From the IMG/VR virus record IMGVR_UViG_3300027985_001320, positions 1 through 55,736 of that record: a stretch of 55,736 nucleotides of DNA. One strand, written 5' to 3'. The stretch is from a virus. The translations under genes and the position numbers were made by a program. Positions 16,631 through 27,140 of the stretch are shown one piece after another; position 1 is the first letter of the stretch, and the number at the start of each line of letters is the position of its first letter. The notes beneath the pieces were generated by a model. The model was not told the origin of the DNA. It made no database searches and saw only the letters and a program-made list of their open reading frames with translations.

Positions 16631-18568
16631 CTACCGGATAACCCCTCTCGCCATCGCGGACAACACTTGTCCAGGTAATGTACCTGCCGTAATTAATGCC
16701 ATCCGGTTAGGACTGAAGTATTGGTCAAACTGACCCATCATTCTAGCGACGTTGATCCGCAGTTTTTTCCCGACGTAAATCTGATCCTGTAAACTTAACG
16801 ACCCCAACGTGGCCAGGTAGTCCGTATAGTTATTGTCATCATCGAATAACGCCTGAAGGCTATCCAGTGGCCCGGCGTCGGGTTTTACGGGCATGAAGAG
16901 AGCTTTACTCAGATCGGCCACGGTAAAGGTGATGTCGATCCCTAAGGCGCGCCCCTCTTTATTCCAGCCGATGTTACCGGTCCCGCGTTCGATCGTGATA
17001 TTTTTAATGACACCGGTTCGTATTTGCTGGTGACCTTGAAAGAACATTTCGCACAACATCGGCGAGGTCCATGACTGCCGGCCCGTCGCCAACGGCGCAG
17101 CCCCACAAAAGATCATGGAAAAGGGTAAGTAGATGGCCATCAATTGAGAAAATACGTTACCGTACGGACTGCGCAGTGGGATGGTAAAGGTCGTAGTCGG
17201 AAATTCCACATCGGTGGTATCGTACATGTCCGGAATGTCAACAAACGCCCGACCGGCAAAGGCCGCCACCCCCGACAGCTGGATCTTATCCAAGAACCCC
17301 ATGGTCAAATCCCCAATCGCCCCGCCGACTTTCTCGACGATATCGAAAAGGCCATCCCCGATATTACCGTCTGCTAAAGAAAAGCGTTTTTCGCGAGCAC
17401 TGTTGATAGCGGAGTTCATCGACTCCGCTAGTGGGGATGTTTTGGTGTTGTTCGTTAGCGATTCGGATACCGTACCGACGTGGTTGACACGAAACCCGAC
17501 AAACATTGAACCGTCGTTAACATCCGCTTCACCCGACGTAATGAATTGTTGCAACTTCGACGTCCATGTATCCGTATCATTAGCCGCCGCATCGACTTTA
17601 CTACTTTCCGTCTGGTTATAGCTGCGGCTCATGTAATCGTTAATAAACGCATCGAAACTGCGTCCCCTATCCACCAGGTTACTTTCCGCGGTATTATCAA
17701 AATAGGCAGCGATTTTAGTGCGTGCATCCTCCGCGGATGTCGATACATCCAAAATGTCAACGATCTGTTCATACTGCTGCATACCCAAGCGCTGCGCCCG
17801 GTTGGCGATCCGGAACACGTCGATGTTGCCGTTATCATCGAATACATCCGGCATGAACTGATGCATCTGTTCACGAATCTCGGCGGTCAATTCGACCCCA
17901 TCGGTTGCCTGGTTTGACAAGTTAACCCCCGGCTCGGTGCCTCGCGGGCGCCAGCCTAAATTCGCGGCGATACCATTGAACATCGTATTGACGGCGGACC
18001 AATAGACCGCTGGGTTAGGTTCGACATACATGTACTTACTGCGCGGTTTGTTTAAGAAGAAGCGAATCATTCGTCCCGCCATGACCAACGGCATGAGTGG
18101 AATAGTCGTGACCGTACCGGCGATGGAACCCACCGAATAAAAGAAGCCAGGGGCTTTACCGGTCCGGGCGACCGACGACATTGACGGGTTATAGAAGTTA
18201 CCAAAGAACTGTGTCAGTGAATTAAAACGCGCCAGCCCAAAGCGTAAGTAGATACGCTGCTCGTGGGCCGAAAAGACCTCTCCGTAGATGCGTGTAAGAC
18301 CACCCCCTACAGCCTTTGCATTGGCTTTGATATTCCCGACACGCCGCTCAACCGTATCCTGCGAATTGAAGCGCCCCGGTATCCGTAAGTCGGCAAAATC
18401 ACAGGGCTGGGGTAACGGGTTACACACAAATGACCCGCCGGGGGCGGTATCGATAAACTGCAGACTGACTTCTGTCCCTTCCCGAATCTTTTTGTCGATA
18501 GAGGTCAGCGACGATCCGGGGACCATAAACGACCGCCCGATCCAATCCACATCTTTTAAATTTGCCAT
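16631..18568 (-). CDS. Probable baseplate/tail virion protein (645 residues)
   Basis: Unrecognised at family level. It starts with GGGAG 8 nt before the ATG. Two hydrophobic stretches (about residues 147-170 and 490-520) could be membrane-active or buried. The C-terminal third includes NITIERGTGNIGWNKEGRAL followed by IDITFTVADLSKALFM, a beta-hairpin style common in tube-initiator and baseplate hub proteins of contractile tails. It lies just downstream of the giant transglycosylase gene, and in phiKZ the neighbour genes of gp181 encode virion proteins. The tail role is inferred. Confidence 0.75.
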   Translation of the reverse strand: MANLKDVDWIGRSFMVPGSSLTSIDKKIREGTEVSLQFIDTAPGGSFVCNPLPQPCDFADLRIPGRFNSQDTVERRVGNIKANAKAVGGGLTRIYGEVFSAHEQRIYLRFGLARFNSLTQFFGNFYNPSMSSVARTGKAPGFFYSVGSIAGTVTTIPLMPLVMAGRMIRFFLNKPRSKYMYVEPNPAVYWSAVNTMFNGIAANLGWRPRGTEPGVNLSNQATDGVELTAEIREQMHQFMPDVFDDNGNIDVFRIANRAQRLGMQQYEQIVDILDVSTSAEDARTKIAAYFDNTAESNLVDRGRSFDAFINDYMSRSYNQTESSKVDAAANDTDTWTSKLQQFITSGEADVNDGSMFVGFRVNHVGTVSESLTNNTKTSPLAESMNSAINSAREKRFSLADGNIGDGLFDIVEKVGGAIGDLTMGFLDKIQLSGVAAFAGRAFVDIPDMYDTTDVEFPTTTFTIPLRSPYGNVFSQLMAIYLPFSMIFCGAAPLATGRQSWTSPMLCEMFFQGHQQIRTGVIKNITIERGTGNIGWNKEGRALGIDITFTVADLSKALFMPVKPDAGPLDSLQALFDDDNNYTDYLATLGSLSLQDQIYVGKKLRINVARMMGQFDQYFSPNRMALITAGTLPGQVLSAMARGVIR

Positions 18569-18591
18569 TGCAAATGCTCCCTATGTCAAAA

Positions 18592-18613
18592 GCGGGGAGG
18601 TTACCCTCCCCGC
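18592..18613 (-). terminator. Hairpin after the giant tail gene
   Basis: Perfect 9-bp stem GCGGGGAGG/CCTCCCCGC with loop TTAC, between the stop at 18629 and the start at 18568. On the minus strand it is followed by a short T-run (TTTTGAC) and no TATGCCG. It may attenuate read-through into the 645-residue gene. Confidence 0.7.
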
Positions 18614-18628
18614 GCTACACCGTATACA

Positions 18629-21600
18629 CTAACTTACATTACGCTCAGCATTGATCCTGAACCCCCGACCCCGTTCCCGCTGCGGGGAGGTTTTCGCAGG
18701 TGCAGTCGCCGCGACGGGTTGTGGGTTCGTCGCTGCCGGCCGGTCCCGTGTCAAGGTGACCAGGGTAGTCAACTCCTCACGGATACCTTTCTGCACTGTG
18801 AGCTGTTCACTCAACAACCCGGCCATCGTTGACAACTCCTCAACCATGGTCTCCCGGAGCGTCTCTTGGCGCGCCTGGACCTTATTCCGCAACCGTTCCC
18901 GCTCCGCTTGTAGCGGATTAGCCGGTCCCGTTGGGGTCGGCGTCCCGTAGGTGGCGGAGGCCGCGGCCCCAGTGATACTGAGGGACGACTTCGGTGCCAC
19001 GCCAGTCATCGCCCCTGTAAGATCCGCCGGACTATCCTCAGTGGTCCGTTGCTGAAGTTTTAAGGCTTGCTTGAGTGCGGTCACTTTAGTCGGCCCGGAC
19101 GTCACTGCCCCTTTAATCGTTTCAGGCGGTAAGAGGGGTGCTTCGGGTGTGGTATTGGTAGTGGCTTCAACGACCTCCTGGGTTGTTTTATCGAAGTTAA
19201 CCCCCGCAAACTTGGACGAGTGCTTACGCACCAATCCATCCATGTGTTGGTACAATTCACCCACTGTCCGCGCCCGACCGCCCTTCGTAAAGAAGATCGA
19301 CGGGTTGTTCCTTGCCCCGCTCGGATCAACGGCATTTGCTGGTGCTGAACTGTCCGCCCGTAACATGATGGACGCTTTAGGTGCCCCTAGGAAATGGGCC
19401 AGGTAGATATCCGTATCCGTTACCGGACGGTCTAACACTTTGCTCAGTGCATCATAGTTCTCCTTGATGAATTCAGCCCCCATCAGTGCTGAGGCCCGCG
19501 GATCCAACCGACTGGCGTTCGGGGAGAGCCCATATTTGGCCCCGTGGCGAGACAACATCGTAGCCCACGTACTATCGATAAACTGATAGAGTCCGGTCGC
19601 GGACCCAACCGGTGCCTTAGCCCCCGCCTTGAATCGGGACTCAATGCTCGCCATGGTCATCATCAGGTGTGGATCAACACCCGCCATCGCGGCTACCGCC
19701 CCGATGAGATCATAGTAGTACTGTGCATCCCCATCCCCAGCCGGTATCGGTAAGTTATTGATATCACCGACCGTACCCTTACCTGGGTGGACGACGATCG
19801 CCCCTAACGGCAAGGGGGGCGGTGACGTCAGATGGCCCGCGGAGCGTTGGGCTTGCCGTGTTTGCTGGCGCTGTGCTAACTGCGTGTTCTGTGCCGGCGT
19901 CCCCGACGTGTTGCCAGATGCTGAGCGCTGACCCCGGTTTTGTAACCGGGCCTCACGGGCGGCGTTGCTGGTGCCCACCTTCGGCAGCGGGGAAGGTTTA
20001 TACTCCTCTTGTTTTGCATTCTCCCGCAGTTGGTCGATGATGGCCTTAATGTCACTTAAGGTCGTCTCATAGGACTCCCCACTAAAGGGCCCGTACGGCA
20101 CGTTGATAACACTCATGCTACGTTTGTCATACGTAACCTGCGTACCGACTAACGCCGTAGCGATCGCCAGTTTATCATTCCACGTCATCCCGATTAAACC
20201 CGACGTGACCGTCGCTGTAGGCGCCACTTGGTGTAGGGCACTGATAAAGGTTTGGATCACGGGTAAGAACCGGTATTCTACCCAGTTGCCCCAGGCCAGA
20301 CGATCCTCTTCGGTGACGATCCCAAAGTTACCCCCTTCGCTCGCCACCAGATCAGCGATTGAGCCGGTAAACTCAACGCACCCCCCCGCCAACACGGATA
20401 GGCTATCCACAACACGACGCTCCAGTGACATCAAGGCATTGACACTGGGTTTGCTGTAGCCGATTAAACCATAGAGTGCCAAACGGATCTGCATCAAAGG
20501 ATCCAGCTCCACACCCTGTGTGCCCACCATGCGAGCGGTCACCCCTAATCCGGTTGTTGTAGCGACAGCACCCACTACAGCGCCTGTAGGCTTCCTCAGG
20601 GCCTCACTACGTGGCGTTGCGGAGACAGCAGGGGGTTTGGCTAGGGCAGTCGCTGCAAGCGCTCCAGCCGCCATTCTAGGAGCTTTATCACCTTTTGACG
20701 AATCCTCACTGTGTTCAGCAATGATCGCAGCGCGTAAATTAGCGATGGCGGACTGGTCGTTAAAGGGGGTCACTGAAGCCAGCGGCCCGATCTGTGCGTT
20801 GTACGACACGGTTCCAGTGGCGGATGCAACATCGGCGACGACTTGACCCGTCATCCGACTAAGGTCTTTAAAGGACTTACCTACGGCATACCGCTGTTTC
20901 GCACTGACATGTGCCAGAAAGACCGGTTTGAAGCGCTGCTGGAACCACTCCATCCAGTTCCGCACCGCTGTCATATCGCTTTCATCAATGCCGAACGCCT
21001 GAATAACCTCACCCAGACCCTTACCCGGGGAACGTAACTGTGGACCTTGCTCTGTAAACGCCACATAGTCCTCACAGTACGTTTCCAGCCCCAGCGCCGC
21101 TTCCGCAATGCGTTCATGATCCGGATTGACCCCATACTCCATGATACGGAGTTTACCCAAATCGTTACGCTCACGCCGGAACCAGCGGTAAATGCCATAT
21201 CCCGCTAACCCCGCCCCGGCAACGACACCCGCGCCGACTAACACCGGGGCTGAAAACAGCCCCCCCAGCACCCCAGCGATTGAACCACCGACGCCGCCTA
21301 AAGACCCCAATATACCGAGCATGCTAGTGCCGCCCGCTGTGATCCCGGACAAAGCGGCACTCCCTAATGAAGTAGTTCCCGCCAGCAGCCCTAGTTTACC
21401 TAGCCCAGTTGACGCTACGCGACCGACCGTCTTAATGAGGCTTTTCGGCCGCTTCAAAAGACGCCCCGCTTTTTTCTTCAGCCACTTCCCGCCTTTCTTC
21501 AAACGATCCCACAGACTGCCATCCATGATATCGGTGATGTCATCTGCGGTATCCACGGCATCCAGCAGTGAGCCCTCCTCGTCGTCGTCTTCCTCGGGTT

Positions 21601-24600
21601 TCTTATTCCGTCCGGTGATGAGGCTAATCAGACTTGCCAGACCACCCCCAAACAACGACGGCCGTTTAGCGTCCGGCACCGGTTTACCGTCGCTATCCAC
21701 CGTCCCCGCCTGTGCGGCACGCTGTGCCTGCCAGGACCCGGTCCGCAGTGTCGGTTCGAGTCGTTCATCCAGAATGTCACGGATATCCGTCAACAGGCTA
21801 ACCTGCTGCTTGCCTGCCGTCCCGAAGGCGATCAGGGGATTACTCTCCCCGTCACCGACCACGCGGTTGAATAACCCACGACCTACATCAAAGGCGCCTT
21901 TATATAAACGCCCGGTCATCCGGAGCATCGACAGCGGGAGATTGAACGCCATTCGAGCAAACTCACCCGCCCGCTGTTTAATACTCTTAAAGGGTTTACC
22001 ATACTGGTCGACCAGATTCGGCAAATCTTCAAGGGCGATCCGATCCTTATTGTTGATATCTACGATAGGACCGGTGATATCACTGACCCGTGCGATCGGG
22101 GTGGTGCTGCCTTTAACGAAGTATCCGCCGTTGGCCATAACCGTCCCGACCAGGCGTGGACTGGATTCACCTTTAACATAAACCGACTGCGGACCATCGG
22201 CGAGATCCCGGAGGAACCCAATGCCGCTCTGAACGGCATGTACCCCCATCATGGGCAGGCTGAACGCCATACCCAGATACTTACCGTAGCCCTTAAGGAT
22301 GGTTGAAATTAAATCCGTTAACACCGGTTTACCCATCCGATCGGTCAGGCCCTTCTTGTAGTCCGCATAGGACAATACGATTTCACCCGACGCGTCCAAG
22401 ACATCCCCGGAGATATCTTCCCAGCGTGTTAAGACCTTCCGCGTATTGGCATCAATGTACTCGCCGTTCAGTAGCTTTTCTTTCAATAAGCGCGGCCGGC
22501 GCTCCCCACGCACGTACAGGTTGATCCATTCGTTGGCCCGCGCCACTGTGGAACTGATCAGGTTCCCCGTCATCGACGCGGCCCCGGATAATCCTTTCCC
22601 AAAGAGACCAACGAGCCCGGCATACCCAGTGAGAAGCTGACCACCCGCTTTACGGAAGGTCCCGCCGACCGTCATCGGAGGGCGCCCCTCATTTCCACCT
22701 TTCCACTGGAACCGTTTGATATAACGACTCATTCGCCCAGACAGTTCACTATCCTCCTGGATCAATGACCGGATATAGTCAGCATTGTAGTAACGGCCGG
22801 GTTTAACATGATCCCCCCGGTTAATCCGCTCTTCCAAACTATCCAGCCACTGCTCTGGGTCAAACGGCTCATCACTTTTCATGGCAGCGTCAAGTGACGT
22901 TCGGATTTCAGCCTTTATTCCCCGTAACCGTTCGAGGCGTTCCCGTCCGGCTTCCGTGATCGAAGAGGCGGCATCGGTAACCGAGGCGCGCATTCGACCT
23001 ACCCAGCCCGTACGCCCCCACCGTTTCGGATCAAAGTCGGCTAGCGACAAGCGTGGTTTTCCGCCTGGGCCCACCGGGCCTGGACCACCCCCACCACCGT
23101 TGGGTCCCGCCCCACCTGGAACCCCCTGATTATCCCATTTGGTCAGCAGGATCAGAATCTCACGGCTGACATTACGGTTATCATGGTGATCCATCAAGAA
23201 GGCATTGGTTGCATTGGCGGTACTGCGCGTATTCTGATCGATGGATAACAGAAGGTCATCGAACTTGGCCAGCGATTCTTGATTATCCGGATTGACCCCG
23301 GGCGGTGGGGTCATGCGAATATCCCGAATCGCCTCCGCAATCATTCGGGCGGTTTCTTGGCCCACCGCCGTAACATCATCAGCCCATGCCGGACGAGCGC
23401 TATCAGTGCGACGATCAGCATCACGCTGCATGTCACCAACAGTCGCCCCAGCGCCCGGATACGTCGGCGCAGCTGCATCACTTAATCCCTCATCCTGGCT
23501 ATAAAGGTAATTCGCAAGGTTATCAAAGTTGATACCCACCTGGTTATTACTAAACTGCGTCAGCCCCAGGTCGCTCAAAGCCCCTAGTCCATATTGGCGA
23601 GCGATAGTGTTCAGCACTTCCTGTGCTGATGTGGTATTGCTGATCGAACGCCAGCCATACGAGGCCTTCGCGCGGCGATCATACTGCGCCCGACGTTCTT
23701 CATTTGACAGATCCGTACGGGTATATTCACTGAAGAACGCGGCCAGCTGCGCGGCGTCGTTGGGGCTACCATACCGGCGGTAGGTATCCTCATCCGCCAA
23801 GACGGCCATGTTGATGCCGTGCCCGGCCATCCGGGCAAAGGTAAAGTATTTACCTAAGATAGCACGCGCGCTGGCGGATAGCTGACCGTCCGGATCAAAG
23901 GCGTCGATCATGGAGGTGACATAGGTTTCACTGGGGTTTAAGCGTGACCGTAGCGTGGATTCAATACTACGCGTTACGGTGCGCCGATTCTCCACTCGAC
24001 CCGTACGTGGGTCGAAGATCGACTCTTCACCCCCTTCTCCAGTCAGGATACCCAGGCGCTGATGGATTTTTGCTAACCAGGACGGAATCACTTCGCGAAT
24101 AGCGATGTCCGTATCGGAGGTATACGGGGTCGATTCCCCCATATTACCAAACTCACTCTCATTCTTGCGCAGCGTGCCGTCGACCGTAAAGGTATCCATC
24201 ATACTGCGCAGCCAGTTCACTACGGGGTTAAGTGCCCGGCCTTTAGTGGTCATGGGGTCAAAGAGATCGCTACCGCTTTTGGCAAAGTCGTTGATCTGGC
24301 CAATGTAATCGTTCCCGAATACCGCGGCCCGGTTACCCCCTTCTAACAACCACGGGTAACGCTCCAGCAATCGCCGAATCTTAGGCGCCAGCCACATCGC
24401 CCCTTCGCTGCCGAGGATACTCCCCCCAGCGAGCCCCGCCATCTCGGCCCCAGATGGACCCGGCATATCGCTAGCCATTGCATCCATGCCCATCGTCGCT
24501 TGGGATATCTGCCCGCCCAACGATGATAACTGGTTCTGTAGTGCGCCGCGCAGGTTCTTCGCCGTCCGCTGGGCGAACGTGCTCATGTAACGCCCTGCCG

Positions 24601-25438
24601 TATTGTACGTTCCGCTTAAAATACGCTCACGGATAATGGCGTCCCCCGTTTCCCCCCACCGCAGTTTGAGGAAGTCAGGTAACCCTGTGTTTTTGATCAC
24701 GGCCCGCATCCGTTCATTCATGTCTTTACCAAAAGCGGTAAAGGCTTTAAAGTGGTCACGGGCCACATAGAGATGCCGGTATTTTAATTCCAGCGATTTT
24801 TGCTGGTAACGCAGGGTAATAGTGTTCTGATACCCCGAAAGCCGTGCCGTATCACGGCGAATATACTCCAGCTGCTTAAGGGTCAGTTTCGTCCCTTCTT
24901 CGCTGCGCATTTCCCGCAGATTATCGAGGTCGAGGCGGTATTTATCCTGTTCCGCCTGGAGTGTCTGTTGTCCTTCACTGATCGCTAAGAGTGTCTGTTC
25001 GACCCCCGCTTCTTCCATGCTCGGCAGTGCGCCGACCCCTGGTCCTTTCTCAAGGGCGCGGTTAATACGGTCCCGCATCCGCTCGGGCAGAAATTTACCG
25101 CCTTTCTCCATTACGCCGCGGCCAAGCCGCTTGACGTCTTCCGCGTAAGGCGCAAGGTCGTGCTTGGCCGTATCGTATAGGTCGCCAACGACACGGGATA
25201 CGTCGTTATACGCTGGGGCTACAGCGCTATAACGTTCAGGTAGCGCATCCGAAATGGCCCGGCGAACAGTATCCGGTTGAGTTAGTTGATCCAGTGCCCC
25301 ACTGAAAACGCCTTTACCCACCTTTTCTACTGGGCTGCGACTATCATCGACTTCGTCTGGTAACGAACCATCGAATAACCCATCATCAAAATCATCAAGG
25401 TCAACGTCGTCAACATTAATATCGTCGTCTTTGGCCAT
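18629..25438 (-). CDS. Giant tail protein with lytic transglycosylase (SLT) domain
   Basis: A 2269-residue protein. An SLT-type murein transglycosylase domain lies at about residues 1895-2030: IESRF near 1933 supplies the catalytic Glu, and GSATGLYQFIDSTW carries the second family motif. Residues 1340-1416 form a long Gly/Ala-rich hydrophobic region able to span or enter a membrane, ending in YRWFRRER. The N-terminus is acidic, followed by long charged helices (about 130-260), and the C-terminus has a coiled stretch. phiKZ gp181 is of the same size, has a transglycosylase domain and sits beside virion polymerase genes; this is almost certainly its counterpart. It would cut the cell wall at injection and may also set tail length. 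It is transcribed divergently from the polymerase genes. Confidence 0.9.
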   Translation of the reverse strand: MAKDDDINVDDVDLDDFDDGLFDGSLPDEVDDSRSPVEKVGKGVFSGALDQLTQPDTVRRAISDALPERYSAVAPAYNDVSRVVGDLYDTAKHDLAPYAEDVKRLGRGVMEKGGKFLPERMRDRINRALEKGPGVGALPSMEEAGVEQTLLAISEGQQTLQAEQDKYRLDLDNLREMRSEEGTKLTLKQLEYIRRDTARLSGYQNTITLRYQQKSLELKYRHLYVARDHFKAFTAFGKDMNERMRAVIKNTGLPDFLKLRWGETGDAIIRERILSGTYNTAGRYMSTFAQRTAKNLRGALQNQLSSLGGQISQATMGMDAMASDMPGPSGAEMAGLAGGSILGSEGAMWLAPKIRRLLERYPWLLEGGNRAAVFGNDYIGQINDFAKSGSDLFDPMTTKGRALNPVVNWLRSMMDTFTVDGTLRKNESEFGNMGESTPYTSDTDIAIREVIPSWLAKIHQRLGILTGEGGEESIFDPRTGRVENRRTVTRSIESTLRSRLNPSETYVTSMIDAFDPDGQLSASARAILGKYFTFARMAGHGINMAVLADEDTYRRYGSPNDAAQLAAFFSEYTRTDLSNEERRAQYDRRAKASYGWRSISNTTSAQEVLNTIARQYGLGALSDLGLTQFSNNQVGINFDNLANYLYSQDEGLSDAAAPTYPGAGATVGDMQRDADRRTDSARPAWADDVTAVGQETARMIAEAIRDIRMTPPPGVNPDNQESLAKFDDLLLSIDQNTRSTANATNAFLMDHHDNRNVSREILILLTKWDNQGVPGGAGPNGGGGGPGPVGPGGKPRLSLADFDPKRWGRTGWVGRMRASVTDAASSITEAGRERLERLRGIKAEIRTSLDAAMKSDEPFDPEQWLDSLEERINRGDHVKPGRYYNADYIRSLIQEDSELSGRMSRYIKRFQWKGGNEGRPPMTVGGTFRKAGGQLLTGYAGLVGLFGKGLSGAASMTGNLISSTVARANEWINLYVRGERRPRLLKEKLLNGEYIDANTRKVLTRWEDISGDVLDASGEIVLSYADYKKGLTDRMGKPVLTDLISTILKGYGKYLGMAFSLPMMGVHAVQSGIGFLRDLADGPQSVYVKGESSPRLVGTVMANGGYFVKGSTTPIARVSDITGPIVDINNKDRIALEDLPNLVDQYGKPFKSIKQRAGEFARMAFNLPLSMLRMTGRLYKGAFDVGRGLFNRVVGDGESNPLIAFGTAGKQQVSLLTDIRDILDERLEPTLRTGSWQAQRAAQAGTVDSDGKPVPDAKRPSLFGGGLASLISLITGRNKKPEEDDDEEGSLLDAVDTADDITDIMDGSLWDRLKKGGKWLKKKAGRLLKRPKSLIKTVGRVASTGLGKLGLLAGTTSLGSAALSGITAGGTSMLGILGSLGGVGGSIAGVLGGLFSAPVLVGAGVVAGAGLAGYGIYRWFRRERNDLGKLRIMEYGVNPDHERIAEAALGLETYCEDYVAFTEQGPQLRSPGKGLGEVIQAFGIDESDMTAVRNWMEWFQQRFKPVFLAHVSAKQRYAVGKSFKDLSRMTGQVVADVASATGTVSYNAQIGPLASVTPFNDQSAIANLRAAIIAEHSEDSSKGDKAPRMAAGALAATALAKPPAVSATPRSEALRKPTGAVVGAVATTTGLGVTARMVGTQGVELDPLMQIRLALYGLIGYSKPSVNALMSLERRVVDSLSVLAGGCVEFTGSIADLVASEGGNFGIVTEEDRLAWGNWVEYRFLPVIQTFISALHQVAPTATVTSGLIGMTWNDKLAIATALVGTQVTYDKRSMSVINVPYGPFSGESYETTLSDIKAIIDQLRENAKQEEYKPSPLPKVGTSNAAREARLQNRGQRSASGNTSGTPAQNTQLAQRQQTRQAQRSAGHLTSPPPLPLGAIVVHPGKGTVGDINNLPIPAGDGDAQYYYDLIGAVAAMAGVDPHLMMTMASIESRFKAGAKAPVGSATGLYQFIDSTWATMLSRHGAKYGLSPNASRLDPRASALMGAEFIKENYDALSKVLDRPVTDTDIYLAHFLGAPKASIMLRADSSAPANAVDPSGARNNPSIFFTKGGRARTVGELYQHMDGLVRKHSSKFAGVNFDKTTQEVVEATTNTTPEAPLLPPETIKGAVTSGPTKVTALKQALKLQQRTTEDSPADLTGAMTGVAPKSSLSITGAAASATYGTPTPTGPANPLQAERERLRNKVQARQETLRETMVEELSTMAGLLSEQLTVQKGIREELTTLVTLTRDRPAATNPQPVAATAPAKTSPQRERGRGFRINAERNVS

Positions 25439-25495
25439 GGTATACCCCCACTGTAAAACACTGTTGAATCATAGGTTCAGCGTCAGGAGCCGCCA
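25439..25495. promoter_or_regulatory. Compact divergent promoter region
   Basis: Only 57 bp separate the start codons of the giant tail gene and the polymerase beta-prime gene, including both ribosome binding sites (GGGGG for the minus gene, CAGGAG for the plus gene). CCACTGTAAAACACTG at 25449-25464 resembles elements in three other divergent gaps and may be the promoter element. Confidence 0.45.
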
Positions 25496-27139
25496 ATGTT
25501 GCCCTTTAATATCGAATTATTGGACGTCACACCGTTCACACGCCAGATGCGTCCGATCAAAGTGTTAGATACCTTCGAAGGAAACACGACTAACTTTCAT
25601 CCCGACGGTCTTTTTTCAACAGAGATCTTTGGGCGTGTGGGTGATGATGTCCGCGATCAGCGGTACTCGTACATTGAATTGAACACGACCATTTTACACC
25701 CGATTATATTCCGACTGTTTATGCAGTTAAAACGGCTTTATGTCGGGATACTGGAAGGCACGCAGTATGCGCGCTGGGATCCTGAACTGAGTGACTTCGT
25801 GGCAGCGAATGCCTTGGAGGGACAGACGGGTTATGCCTTCTTTATTAGCCATTGGCGTGAGATCAAATTCAAGCCGACTAAATCCCCGATTCGCCAAGAC
25901 CGCATTAAAGCGATTGTAGGGCACCAGAAAGGGCTAGCCTCCGCCGCTGAAGTATCACGTGTCTTGGTGATCCCTGCGGGTCTGCGTGATGCTGAAATCA
26001 AAGATGACGGTCACCGTGTCGAAGATGAGATCAACACCTTTTACCGCGACATCCTGCGGATTGCTAATACAATTGGCTTCACGACTGGCGAAGTAAAAGG
26101 TAACCAGTCCAGTATCATCGATAACTCACGCTACATCATGCAGCAGCGTTTTAATGCGATCTACTGGCAAATACATAACTTCCTGTTTAAGGGGAAAGGC
26201 AGCTTTATGCTCAGTACGGTGATCTCTCGCCGTATCTATAATGGTACCCGTGGGGTCTTTACCTCGATGGATATGCGGGCTGGAAACCTGACGGCCGATA
26301 ACTACCCACGCTTTAACCAAACGGTCCTGGGGCTGCACCAGGCCTCCCGTGGTGCGCTGCCCAAGGTTATCTATGCCCTCCGTCAAGGGTGGTTGGCAGA
26401 CGTCTTCAGTGGTCAGGAGGGAATGTGTACCCTAGTAGACCCTAAGACACTTAAACCGACGGAAGTGCGAGTACAGCCCGATACATACGACCGGTGGACG
26501 ACTACCGAAGGTCTCGAAAAAGTGATCGCGATGCTGGATGAGGTATCACTACGTAACCATCCGATTATGGTAGAAGGGTTCTATCTGGGGCTGGTGTACA
26601 TATCACCCCTCGGGCATAAGCCCCTCACGTATCGTATCTTTAACAATATCGACGACCTCCCCGAGGGTTTAGACCGAGCGAATGTCTATCCACTTAACTT
26701 AACCCTACTTATCTATTTAAGCGGGCTCTCGGTCTGGGATACGTTGTGTATGTTGGTGACACGCTATCCAATTACCGGGTTAGGGTCAATTTACGGGAGT
26801 GAGTTGTATCTGAAAGTCACGCTGGACTCTACGGAACGTTATCAGTTGGATAACGAGTGGAACCCAACTGACATCAAAGCCCGGGAGTTTCCTTCTATTT
26901 CGGAAGAAGCCCGATTTATCGATACCATTATCCCAAACCCGTCTCGCTTACAGGGGATGGGCGCCGACTTCGACGGTGATACGGGCAGTGCTACGATCAC
27001 GTATACGGATGAGGCGCTGGCTGAACAGAAACGGTTACAACAAACCCGTGAGTTCTGGCTATTGCCGGACGGCCAACTGAAAGCTAGCGCTAGCTACCAT
27101 ATCACCAACTTATTCTTTAAAAACATGACAGGTAAATAA
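25496..27139 (+). CDS. RNA polymerase beta-prime subunit, N-terminal half
   Basis: A 547-residue protein containing the metal-binding active-site loop of multisubunit RNA polymerases: MGADFDGDTGS at residues 488-498, matching the NADFDGD signature, with D491, D493 and D495 holding the catalytic magnesium. The gene stops about 50 residues after the loop, so it is only the N-terminal half; in phiKZ the subunit is split the same way, and the other half is encoded elsewhere. That half is absent from this window. Placement next to the gp181-like gene and the beta gene matches the virion (injected) enzyme rather than the non-virion one. CAGGAG precedes the ATG, and the beta gene starts one base after the stop codon. 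Confidence 0.95.
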   Translation: MLPFNIELLDVTPFTRQMRPIKVLDTFEGNTTNFHPDGLFSTEIFGRVGDDVRDQRYSYIELNTTILHPIIFRLFMQLKRLYVGILEGTQYARWDPELSDFVAANALEGQTGYAFFISHWREIKFKPTKSPIRQDRIKAIVGHQKGLASAAEVSRVLVIPAGLRDAEIKDDGHRVEDEINTFYRDILRIANTIGFTTGEVKGNQSSIIDNSRYIMQQRFNAIYWQIHNFLFKGKGSFMLSTVISRRIYNGTRGVFTSMDMRAGNLTADNYPRFNQTVLGLHQASRGALPKVIYALRQGWLADVFSGQEGMCTLVDPKTLKPTEVRVQPDTYDRWTTTEGLEKVIAMLDEVSLRNHPIMVEGFYLGLVYISPLGHKPLTYRIFNNIDDLPEGLDRANVYPLNLTLLIYLSGLSVWDTLCMLVTRYPITGLGSIYGSELYLKVTLDSTERYQLDNEWNPTDIKAREFPSISEEARFIDTIIPNPSRLQGMGADFDGDTGSATITYTDEALAEQKRLQQTREFWLLPDGQLKASASYHITNLFFKNMTGK

Positions 27140-27140
27140 C

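Noticed and set aside
18651-25300. Many plus-strand open frames opposite the giant tail gene, the longest 329 residues at 21192-22181
   Set aside because: Pro/Ser/Arg-rich mirror translations of a codon-biased gene, with no ribosome binding sites and complete overlap.
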